A DNA stretch of 5,709 nucleotides from Bacillota bacterium (GTDB lineage Bacteria; Bacillota; Bacilli; Lactobacillales; Streptococcaceae), in the NCBI GenBank assembly GCA_021781855.1, contig JAJXWC010000158.1:1-5709 (forward strand), read 5' to 3'. Positions 1 to 5,581 of this stretch are shown piece after piece. Below the pieces are notes generated by a model, which saw only the letters and a list, made by a program, of their open reading frames with translations, was not told the DNA's origin and searched no databases. Every line of letters begins with the position of its first letter. Position 1 is the first letter of the stretch. The position numbers were made by a program, and so were the translations under genes.

Positions 1-261
1 CAAGCGCTGAATTTGCAAGGTTTGGTAATTAATGAGTTGATTACGGCTTTGCTCATTGCCTGTCTCTTAATTCTTGTTTTATTAGTGCTTAACTGGGTTG
101 CTTTTGCAAGGTTTAATAAAGGGAAGGGCTGGCGGATTTATCTTTTTGCTGTCGGAATTTTTTATTTAGTGGCCTCAATGCTCAATGGTGCGGGGCTGAT
201 TATTACTTTACCCGTTGCGCTTTGTTTCATTTTGGCTTTTGTTTGGAGTCGCCAAGGTTAA
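1..261 (+). CDS. C-terminal part of a small multi-pass membrane protein (5' end outside window)
   Basis: The reading frame is open from the first base of the window and ends at TAA 259-261. An internal TTG at 13 is possible, but no convincing ribosome binding site precedes it, so I read this as a gene cut by the left edge. The visible ~86 residues hold about three hydrophobic segments: one rich in Leu, Ile and Val just after the first ten residues, a second after a basic loop (RFNKGKGWR), and a third at the C-terminus ending in WSRQG. The basic loop between helices suggests a cytoplasmic turn. No catalytic motif is visible. The pattern recalls small DUF4064-like membrane proteins of Firmicutes, but that is only a resemblance and the function is unknown. 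It is transcribed toward the HAD gene, and both end at the shared terminator at 336-373. Confidence 0.6.
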   Translation, partial: QALNLQGLVINELITALLIACLLILVLLVLNWVAFARFNKGKGWRIYLFAVGIFYLVASMLNGAGLIITLPVALCFILAFVWSRQG

Positions 262-335
262 GGTTGCGGATAAAGAAAACAGAGTTCTCGTCTTTCGTGG
301 TGCGAATTGCGAGCGAAATAAAGATTTGCCAGGTT

Positions 336-373
336 AAAAAGCTCAATTTTCAACAGAAAATTGAGCTTTTTTT
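336..373. terminator. Bidirectional intrinsic terminator between convergent genes
   Basis: A perfect 16-bp stem pairs 336-351 with 356-371 around the four-base loop AACA. The stem core is GCTCAATTTTC with its complement, flanked by an A tract on the left and a T tract on the right. On the + strand the T run covers 367-373, ending the upstream membrane-protein transcript. On the - strand the complementary A tract gives five U residues, ending the HAD transcript. The HAD stop codon (372-374) abuts the stem, so the hairpin starts right after that stop. Confidence 0.9.
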
Positions 374-1157
374 ATAAAATTCCCCAATGCTTGAAAGCAT
401 TGACAATTCCGTGGTCAGTATTTGGAGTAGAAACAAAATCTGCAATCGCCTTGAGTTCTGGCACAGCATTTCCCATAGCAGTTTTGTGGTCGGCCGCTGC
501 AAGTAAATGTAGGTCATTACGCCCGTCACCGAAAGCAAAAGTTTCGCCTTTAAAACCTAGGACATCAGAAACGTGATGAATTCCAGTTCCCTTGTTAGTG
601 GAAGCATTAGTCACATCAATCGACCAAAGCGAATTCATGAAGAAATTGAGTTCAGGAACTTTTTCTTTATAATAATCAACACGACTGAGCTGGTCAGTAA
701 GAACGAGAAGCATGTTAACTTCATTGGTCAAAAAGCGTGTAGGGTTAACCGATGGCAAAGATGCATGTGTATAATCATAGGCTCGCCGTGCAAAATCAGT
801 CATCTCATTGAGCCAGTAACCTTTACTGTCGTAAAAAGACAAAGCTTCCTGATAGGGCTTTGTTGCGCTCAGCAATTTCTCAACGGAAGAAGTGGGGATT
901 TCCTCTTTGTAAATAGGTTTACCGTCTAAAATGATATATTGACCATTCATTGCGATTGCCCCTGTAATACCTGTCTGAGCCATAATTGAGTCAAGCTCAA
1001 AATGTCCACGACCAGTTGCAATAAAAGGTAAAACACCATTTTCACGAATTTTATGAATAGCACGCACGACTTCATCATCAAGCTGGCTTTGACTGTTAAG
1101 GAGCGTTCCATCAAGGTCGAAAAAGGCTAAAGCTTTATAATCATTGATATTTTCCAT
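372..1157 (-). CDS. Cof-type HAD-IIB family hydrolase (probable sugar- or cofactor-phosphate phosphatase)
   Basis: This 261-residue protein has the complete haloacid dehalogenase signature. Motif I is FFDLDGTLL, with nucleophile Asp14 and acid/base Asp16. Motif II is IATGRG with Thr48. The motif III lysine is Lys189 in NASTNKGTG. Motif IV is FGDGRNDL with metal-binding Asp211 and Asp215. The large insert between motifs II and III is the C2B-type cap of the Cof subfamily, and the length is normal for that family. Such enzymes are Mg2+-dependent cytosolic phosphatases with broad sugar-phosphate, flavin or pyridoxal-phosphate substrates; the substrate cannot be read from sequence. The ATG at 1157 fits the family N-terminus and lies about 7 nt after an extended -10, with no Shine-Dalgarno sequence, so the mRNA may be leaderless. 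It is transcribed alone, divergent from ftsK, and ends in the shared hairpin. Confidence 0.93.
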   Translation of the reverse strand: MENINDYKALAFFDLDGTLLNSQSQLDDEVVRAIHKIRENGVLPFIATGRGHFELDSIMAQTGITGAIAMNGQYIILDGKPIYKEEIPTSSVEKLLSATKPYQEALSFYDSKGYWLNEMTDFARRAYDYTHASLPSVNPTRFLTNEVNMLLVLTDQLSRVDYYKEKVPELNFFMNSLWSIDVTNASTNKGTGIHHVSDVLGFKGETFAFGDGRNDLHLLAAADHKTAMGNAVPELKAIADFVSTPNTDHGIVNAFKHWGIL

Positions 1158-1163
1158 AATTTT

Positions 1164-1172
1164 ATTGTACCA
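1164..1172 (-). promoter_or_regulatory. Extended -10 promoter of the HAD hydrolase gene
   Basis: Read on the - strand this is TGGTACAAT: a TGn extension plus TACAAT, five of six matches to the sigma-A -10 box. A weak -35 (TTACAA, 1187-1192) lies 17 bp upstream. Transcription would start about 7 bp downstream, at or within a base or two of the ATG at 1157, leaving essentially no 5' untranslated region. Confidence 0.7.
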
Positions 1173-1178
1173 AAATTA

Positions 1179-1187
1179 TGGTATAAT
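1179..1187 (+). promoter_or_regulatory. Extended -10 promoter of ftsK
   Basis: TGGTATAAT is a perfect TATAAT hexamer (1182-1187) with a TGn extension. No good -35 is present at 16-18 bp, which is tolerable for extended -10 promoters. The predicted start near 1194 gives ftsK an unusually long leader of about 160 nt. The box is the mirror of the HAD -10 (1164-1172), and the two cannot be occupied by RNA polymerase together. Confidence 0.72.
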
Positions 1188-1196
1188 TGTAAGTAA

Positions 1197-1330
1197 TATC
1201 TGCTTTAACTTAACAAATGTATGCTAATTTATCTGCTTTTTTAAGTAAAAAAAAGCAGCATTAAGTTCTATTTTCGTAGCATCTGTGGGAAAAGAATTTT
1301 CAGAACGGAAGAAATTTCTTCAAAAGCAGA
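1197..1330 (+). promoter_or_regulatory. ftsK 5' leader with alternative pairings
   Basis: A hairpin pairs CTGCTTTTTT (1233-1242) with AAAAAAGCAG (1249-1258), a 10-bp stem with a 6-nt loop. It has no U run after it, so it is not a normal terminator. The 10-mer TATCTGCTTT occurs twice (1197-1206 and 1230-1239), and a second complement, AAAAGCAGA, lies at 1322-1330 near the ftsK start. Either copy on the left could pair with either complement on the right, so the leader could hold exclusive folds. A regulatory role is inference; only the repeats are seen. Confidence 0.4.
1308..1321. repeat. 14-bp perfect palindrome upstream of ftsK
   Basis: GAAGAAATTTCTTC is a perfect palindrome centred between 1314 and 1315, 36 bp before the ftsK start and about 115 bp downstream of its predicted transcription start. 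A dimeric DNA-binding protein could use it as an operator or roadblock. Its AT content makes chance occurrence less remarkable. Confidence 0.4.
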
Positions 1331-1336
1331 AAAATC

Positions 1337-1366
1337 ATGAGTGAAAGTTTGAAAAAATGCCTGTGA
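1337..1366 (+). CDS. Possible 9-codon upstream ORF overlapping the ftsK start
   Basis: ATG at 1337 opens a 9-codon frame encoding MSESLKKCL and stops with TGA at 1364-1366, so it runs 10 bases into ftsK in a different frame. Such an overlap could couple ftsK translation to the short frame, which would matter because ftsK itself lacks a strong Shine-Dalgarno sequence. No clear ribosome binding site precedes this ATG either. A chance ORF this short is common, so confidence is low. Confidence 0.2.
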   Translation: MSESLKKCL

Positions 1367-3582
1367 AAAAGAAAAAGACACAACGAACAACAAAAAAAGA
1401 ACGGCAAATGCGTGCAGCGAATCGGCGAATGATTAGTTTCTTTGCGGGACTTATTTTGATTGTTTTCGCATTGGCTCGTTTGGGAATTTTTGGTGTTTTC
1501 TTATATAATTTGGTGCGTTTTTTTGTTGGTTCTTTGGCAATTTTACTTCTGGTTGGTGCTTTGGCTTACATGTTGGTTTCACGTTTTAAAAAAGAATTTT
1601 TCAAAGAGAATAAGCGAATTTTTCCTGCATCAGCACTGATTTTTCTGGGCTTGATGCTTGTTTTTCAGGTACAGTTTGATAAACGATTTGGCAATAATTC
1701 AACTTTCCATGTAGTTATTACGGATTTAATGGGGGGGAGAGTTAGTCATTTTGCGGGTTCTGGGCTGATAGGTTGGTTAATTTATGGGCCTGCGCGAATG
1801 CTTTTTTCAATTATTGGTGTTTATATTATCGCCGTACTTTTATGGTTGGTCGCGATGTATCTATTGGCTCCAGGCCTATTGCCAAGAACGCGTGATGCAC
1901 TTCATGAACGTCTGGTAAAAGGGCGGGAAAGGCGAGCTGAGAAGGCGAAAACAAAGCGGGAAGCGGAAGTTTTAGCGCAAGTTCATGAAGAGTTAGAAAT
2001 GCCAAACATTGAAAATGAACCAGAAAATGAAATTCCAATTGCAATTTCAACGGAAAATGAAGGATTCCCAGAAGAAAATGGTTCAGATGAAGATAACATC
2101 AATTTTGATGGGCCAGTTTCTTCAGGAAATTATCAGCTTCCCACAATTGATTTGCTGGCAGAAGTACCAGTAAAAAATCAATCAGGTGAGCGTGAGAATG
2201 TTCGGAAAAATATCCGAATTTTGGAAGAAACTTTTCATTCGTTCGGAATTTCTGCTGCAGTTGAATCTGCAGTCGTTGGTCCTTCTGTGACCAAGTATGA
2301 AATCAAGCTAGCAACGGGCGTAAAGGTCTCGCGTGTGGTGAATTTATCCGATGATTTAGCATTGGCGCTGGCAGCAAAAGATGTCCGTATTGAAGCGCCA
2401 ATTCCGGGAAAATCGCTGGTCGGTGTCGAAATTCCGAATGCTGAAATTGCAACAGTCGGATTTCGCGAGATGTGGGAAAATAGTAAGACCAATCCGAACA
2501 ATCTACTGGAAATTCCGCTTGGAAAATCGTTGGACGGCGGAATGCGTATTTTTGATTTGACGCGGATGCCCCATTTGCTGATTGCAGGCTCAACGGGCTC
2601 TGGGAAATCGGTCGCAGTCAACGGCATCATCACGTCCATCCTCATGAAAGCTTTGCCTTCTCAGGTAAAATTTCTCATGGTGGACCCGAAAATGGTTGAA
2701 CTTTCGGTTTACAATGATATTCCGCATTTGCTTATTCCTGTCGTGACGAATCCACGCAAAGCCGCACGGGCGCTACAGAAAGTCGTCGATGAGATGGAAA
2801 ATCGCTATGAATTGTTCAGCTGTTTTGGCGTGCGCAATATTTCGGGATACAACGAAAAAATCGAAAAATACAATGCAAGTTCTGATGAAAAAATGCTGCC
2901 TTTACCGCTGATTGTCGTGATTGTGGACGAATTAGCTGACTTGATGATGGTGGCAAGTAAAGAAGTTGAAGACGCAATTATTCGGCTAGGGCAGAAGGCG
3001 CGAGCGGCTGGTATCCACATGATTTTAGCGACTCAGCGCCCTTCAGTTGATGTGATTAGTGGTCTGATTAAGGCAAATGTACCGTCACGTGTTGCTTTTG
3101 CGGTATCAAGTGGTACAGACAGTCGGACGATTATTGACCAAAATGGTGCTGAAAAGCTGCTTGGACGTGGTGATATGCTCTTTAAGCCGATTGATGAAAA
3201 TCATCCGATTCGCTTACAGGGCGCATTTTTGAGCGATGATGATGTCGAAGCTGTAGTGGATTTCATCAAATCGCAATCAGAGGCTGAATATGATTTAGAG
3301 AATTTTGACCCAGGGGAAGCGGCTGAAGACGACAATCGAGGTACCTCTGGCACTTTTGACGCTTCAGGCGACCCACTCTTTGAGGAAGCTAAAGCAATGG
3401 TCATCTCAGCACAAAAAGCGTCAACGGCACAGCTTCAGCGAGCTTTGAAAGTTGGTTTTAATCGCGCTTCTGACTTGATGAATGAATTGGAAGCCGCTGG
3501 AGTGGTCGGGCCTGCTAAGGGTACGACACCGCGTAAGGTACTGATTTCATCTGAAGGAGAAATATTGGGAGCAGAAGAATGA
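1357..3582 (+). CDS. ftsK: DNA translocase FtsK/SpoIIIE family
   Basis: This 741-residue protein is the septum-anchored hexameric motor that pumps chromosomal DNA out of the closing septum and activates Xer recombination of dimers. The order is: a basic N-terminus; four likely membrane helices (about residues 25-41, 53-75, 88-105, 146-170); a short Lys/Arg then Glu/Asp-rich linker (about 180-250); the alpha domain; the RecA-like beta motor; and the gamma winged helix. Walker A is GSTGSGKS at 411-418 and Walker B is IVVIVDEL with Asp524-Glu525. ATQRPSVDVISG (from 558) and SGTDSRTIIDQNGAEKLLG are classic FtsK motifs. The gamma domain runs from about Asp672 to 735, so the protein is complete. 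The short linker is typical of Gram-positive FtsK/SpoIIIE. The ATG at 1357 is forced by an in-frame TGA at 1342-1344; its ribosome binding site is weak. A G7 run lies at codons 125-127. Confidence 0.96.
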   Translation: MPVKKKKTQRTTKKERQMRAANRRMISFFAGLILIVFALARLGIFGVFLYNLVRFFVGSLAILLLVGALAYMLVSRFKKEFFKENKRIFPASALIFLGLMLVFQVQFDKRFGNNSTFHVVITDLMGGRVSHFAGSGLIGWLIYGPARMLFSIIGVYIIAVLLWLVAMYLLAPGLLPRTRDALHERLVKGRERRAEKAKTKREAEVLAQVHEELEMPNIENEPENEIPIAISTENEGFPEENGSDEDNINFDGPVSSGNYQLPTIDLLAEVPVKNQSGERENVRKNIRILEETFHSFGISAAVESAVVGPSVTKYEIKLATGVKVSRVVNLSDDLALALAAKDVRIEAPIPGKSLVGVEIPNAEIATVGFREMWENSKTNPNNLLEIPLGKSLDGGMRIFDLTRMPHLLIAGSTGSGKSVAVNGIITSILMKALPSQVKFLMVDPKMVELSVYNDIPHLLIPVVTNPRKAARALQKVVDEMENRYELFSCFGVRNISGYNEKIEKYNASSDEKMLPLPLIVVIVDELADLMMVASKEVEDAIIRLGQKARAAGIHMILATQRPSVDVISGLIKANVPSRVAFAVSSGTDSRTIIDQNGAEKLLGRGDMLFKPIDENHPIRLQGAFLSDDDVEAVVDFIKSQSEAEYDLENFDPGEAAEDDNRGTSGTFDASGDPLFEEAKAMVISAQKASTAQLQRALKVGFNRASDLMNELEAAGVVGPAKGTTPRKVLISSEGEILGAEE

Positions 3583-3593
3583 AAAGGCATTAC

Positions 3594-3654
3594 ACAAGTC
3601 AGCACTTGCTAAGTTAAAATTATTTCGAGTATTTTATCTGTGCTGCTTGTTTTT
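3594..3654 (+). terminator. Terminator-like long hairpin between ftsK and holA
   Basis: ACAAG (3594-3598) and CAGCAC (3600-3605) pair with CTTGT (3646-3650) and GTGCTG (3640-3645), an 11-bp stem with a single bulged T at 3599. The 34-nt apical part holds a smaller AT stem, TAAAAT (3615-3620) with ATTTTA (3631-3636). A T-rich stretch follows (TTTTTG from 3650). The long loop makes it an atypical intrinsic terminator, perhaps a partial one, since I see no good promoter between it and holA. Confidence 0.4.
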
Positions 3655-3698
3655 GTTGTACTGATTACGTGTTTTTTCTTGCAGAGTGAGGGAATAAG

Positions 3699-4700
3699 AT
3701 GACGGTTTTTGATGAATTTGAAAAAGTAAAGCGTGATTTTCCGCAAATTTTGGTGATTTACGGCGAAAATGATGAACTTGTCCAAGAGTTGAAAATACAG
3801 CTTTTGTCATTCGTTCATTTTGATGCGACGGATTTGGGACAAGCCTACTTTGATTTGACGACAGCAAATGCGCAACTTGCATTAGAGGAATTGGAATCCC
3901 TGCCTTTTTTTTCCGAGAGTAAACTGGTCATTCTGGAAAATTTGGTTAATTTAACGACAATCAAAAAGTCAGTTTTTGACGAAAAACAGTTGGGCAGATT
4001 TGAACATTTTTTGGACAATCCGGTAGAAACAACGCAGCTTGTGCTGATTTTGCATGGAAAACTGGATAGTCGTTTGAAAGTTGTCAAAAAGCTGAAGATG
4101 AAAGCAAGCTTACTTGAAGCTGCAGAATTGAAAAATTTTGAACTGATTCAGTATTTTACACATTTGACAAAGTTGCCAAAGCCGATTTTGACTAGAATTT
4201 CTGAAAAATCCGGGGATAATTTTGCGGTCATGAAGCAAAATATTGAGCTGGTCAAAACTTACGCCGCGGGACGGGAAATCACACTTGATGATGTTGAAAA
4301 AGTGGTACCGAAATCGCTTCAAGATAATATTTTTGCACTTTCAGATTTGATTTTTAAGGGAAAAATTGATGAAGTTCGTGAACTGGTTCATGATTTAACT
4401 TTGCAAGGTGAAGATTTGATTAAAATTTTGGCAATATTAACAAATTCTTTTCGTTTATACTTGCAAGTCAAAATCATGCAAAGCAAGAATTGGCAAGAAT
4501 CTCAGCAAGTTTCGCAGCTTAAAATCCATCCTTATCCTGTTAAACTTGCCAACCAACTGGTACGGAAAATTAATCTGACAGAACTGTCAAATGCCTTGTT
4601 GCTCTTGATAGAATTGGATTTTCAGCTAAAAAATAGTGTCGCAGATAAAGATTATCTTTTTGATGTCGTTTTGATAAAATTGACCTTGAAAAATGTTTAA
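3699..4700 (+). CDS. holA: DNA polymerase III delta subunit
   Basis: This 333-residue protein matches HolA, the clamp-loader subunit that opens the beta sliding clamp and works in the cytosol with tau/gamma and delta'. The N-terminal region carries the family pattern IYGENDELVQE (about residues 20-30), followed by LPFFSESKLVILEN (68-81). Leu68-Pro-Phe-Phe71 sits where the beta-clamp contact of delta is expected. The domain II/III region has SGDNFAVMKQNIELVK and the C-terminal collar has HPYPVKLANQLVRKI, both typical of low-GC Gram-positive HolA. The length is close to the family norm. The ATG at 3699 is supported by GAGGG (3688-3692) at good spacing. It lies 116 bp after ftsK, with a possible terminator between them and no obvious promoter of its own, so its transcription may be read-through from ftsK. 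The codons for Pro69-Phe-Phe-Ser form a T8 run. Confidence 0.93.
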   Translation: MTVFDEFEKVKRDFPQILVIYGENDELVQELKIQLLSFVHFDATDLGQAYFDLTTANAQLALEELESLPFFSESKLVILENLVNLTTIKKSVFDEKQLGRFEHFLDNPVETTQLVLILHGKLDSRLKVVKKLKMKASLLEAAELKNFELIQYFTHLTKLPKPILTRISEKSGDNFAVMKQNIELVKTYAAGREITLDDVEKVVPKSLQDNIFALSDLIFKGKIDEVRELVHDLTLQGEDLIKILAILTNSFRLYLQVKIMQSKNWQESQQVSQLKIHPYPVKLANQLVRKINLTELSNALLLLIELDFQLKNSVADKDYLFDVVLIKLTLKNV

Positions 4701-4714
4701 AAATTTGGTATCAT
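4686..4714 (+). promoter_or_regulatory. Promoter of gpsB inside the 3' end of holA
   Basis: TTGAAA (4686-4691) is separated by exactly 17 bp from TATCAT (4709-4714), and the -10 is preceded by TGG (4706-4708), giving an extended -10. The -35 lies in the last codons of holA and the -10 just after its stop. The expected start is near 4721, leaving a leader of about 33 nt that contains the strong ribosome binding site GAGGG at 4743-4747. Confidence 0.8.
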
Positions 4715-4753
4715 AAAAACTGGACATTTTATAAATAATGAAGAGGGTTAAAA

Positions 4754-5155
4754 ATGCCAACATACAAATTGACACCAAAAGATATTTACGAAGCTGACTT
4801 TGATACAAAAATGCGCGGATTTGATAAGGAACAAGTCGATGAATTACTAGATGATGTGATTGCTGACTATGAAACTTATCAAGCTGAACTGTTGCGTTTA
4901 CAAGAAGAAAACGAATTTTTGAAAAAGAAAATTGCTGAATTGGAAACACAAGCTTCTAAAAAAGCTTCACAGCCAAATCAGGCAAATCTTGATGATACGC
5001 AACGCTTTGAGCCAACTATGTTTCAATCACGCACCGCGAAGCCAAAAGTCGAAGTTCGTAATCCAAGCAATTTTGAATTGCTCAAACGAATTAATCGTTT
5101 GGAACAGGCCGTCTTTGGACCTAATGGTATTGCCAGCGAGAGCGATGGTGAGTAG
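4754..5155 (+). CDS. gpsB: Cell division regulator GpsB (DivIVA-like)
   Basis: The N-terminus (residues 4-42) is the DivIVA/GpsB domain: KLTPKDIYEADF, then the conserved turn RGFDKEQVDE (21-30) and LLDDVIADYETY. A coiled coil continues to about residue 67, followed by a polar, probably disordered linker (68-102). The short C-terminal helix NPSNFELLKRINRLEQAVFG (103-122) is the GpsB trimerisation motif that separates it from DivIVA proper. In Streptococcaceae GpsB sits at the division ring, binds the cytoplasmic tails of penicillin-binding proteins and influences the StkP/PknB kinase pathway. At 133 residues it is longer than the roughly 100-110 of streptococcal and Bacillus proteins as I recall them; the extra length is in the linker and the acidic tail. 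The ATG at 4754 has GAGGG upstream, and the gene has its own promoter in holA. It is followed by rnpB, as in streptococci. Confidence 0.94.
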   Translation: MPTYKLTPKDIYEADFDTKMRGFDKEQVDELLDDVIADYETYQAELLRLQEENEFLKKKIAELETQASKKASQPNQANLDDTQRFEPTMFQSRTAKPKVEVRNPSNFELLKRINRLEQAVFGPNGIASESDGE

Positions 5156-5409
5156 TAATTAGTGTGATTACTTCATCTGTAGGAAACTTCTTTCCGAGAT
5201 GTTAGGATACACTTGGTATTCTTGATATCAGGTTAATTATGTTCATCTTTGCTGTACTATCTATTCGTTTTAGGAAAAATTTAGTCGAGCGAAATAAGCA
5301 TGCACTACTGAGATAAACGCGCTGCGCTTTCTATCCCTAGCATTGTTAGATTGACGATTTTACTAAACAACTGAAGTAAGAGATTCAAATTTCGAGGCAA
5401 AGTGCTTTT

Positions 5410-5418
5410 TGTTATACT
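5410..5418 (+). promoter_or_regulatory. Extended -10 promoter candidate upstream of rnpB
   Basis: TGTTATACT combines TGn with TATACT, five of six matches to the -10 consensus. The -35 position 17 bp upstream holds only a poor match (TTTCGA). Initiation would be near 5425, about 168 bp before mature rnpB, so the product would be either a long RNase P RNA precursor or a separate small RNA. Confidence 0.45.
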
Positions 5419-5470
5419 GCTAAATAGTAAGTCGATTAGCAGTTACTGAAGATGCTAATTTTTCAGTAGC
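5416..5470 (+). repeat. Overlapping inverted repeats allowing mutually exclusive hairpins
   Basis: ACTGCTAA (5416-5423) complements TTAGCAGT (5436-5443). ATTAGCA (5435-5441) also complements TGCTAAT (5453-5459), which runs into five T residues. GTTACTGAA (5442-5450) complements TTCAGTAGC (5462-5470) with one G-U pair. The middle strand therefore has competing partners on both sides, as in attenuators. If transcription starts at about 5425, the first strand is not in the RNA and only the second and third folds compete. Confidence 0.4.
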
Positions 5471-5498
5471 AGAGCCAAAACAGAGATTGTCATATTCA

Positions 5499-5535
5499 AA
5501 TAGCAAAGAGACGGGTTAACGGTATGATTGCTATT
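5499..5535 (+). repeat. 8-bp perfect inverted repeat upstream of rnpB
   Basis: AATAGCAA (5499-5506) is exactly complementary to TTGCTATT (5528-5535), with a 21-nt loop that includes the palindrome GTTAAC and a TATGAT hexamer (5523-5528). The hexamer resembles a -10, but no -35 fits it. Confidence 0.3.
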
Positions 5536-5558
5536 AGAGCCTGTCGTCTTAAAAAATG

Positions 5559-5581
5559 AAGTGCCTAGCTAGTATGCACTT
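5559..5581 (+). repeat. Inverted repeat immediately upstream of rnpB
   Basis: AAGTGC (5559-5564) pairs with GCACTT (5576-5581) around an 11-nt loop that begins with the palindrome CTAGCTAG. It lies about 12 bp before the predicted mature 5' end of RNase P RNA. It could be an operator over the rnpB start, a processing signal in the precursor, or chance. TAGTAT at 5570-5575 inside it is a poor -10 candidate. Confidence 0.3.

Noticed and set aside
573..929. 118-codon + strand ORF opposite the HAD gene
   Set aside because: It is antisense to the well-supported HAD motifs and its translation shows no family features.
1295..1309. Possible CodY box upstream of ftsK (AATTTTCAGAA start)
   Set aside because: The first 11 bases fit the AATTTTCWGAAAATT consensus, but all of the last four differ, which is too weak to call. 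The terminator stem at 345-362 also resembles a CodY box but has a wider spacer and is explained by the hairpin.
2235..2645. Long antisense ORF within ftsK
   Set aside because: It overlaps the conserved alpha/beta domain of ftsK on the opposite strand, lacks a recognisable domain and start signal, and is best read as a shadow of the coding frame.
4626..4949. 107-codon - strand ORF across the holA-gpsB junction
   Set aside because: It overlaps the gpsB promoter and the conserved GpsB N-terminus; no ribosome binding site or domain supports it.
5239..5316. 25-codon ORF with a hydrophobic start and basic end (MFIFAVLSIRFRK...)
   Set aside because: It recalls a small toxin-like peptide, but the ribosome binding site is weak (AGG only), no promoter is evident and no antisense RNA partner was seen. 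Such short frames are common by chance.
5435..5470. H-type pseudoknot formed by the two nested stems
   Set aside because: The strand order fits, but the connecting loops would be 0 and 2 nt across stems of 9 and 7 bp, too short to form both fully. Exclusive hairpins are more plausible.
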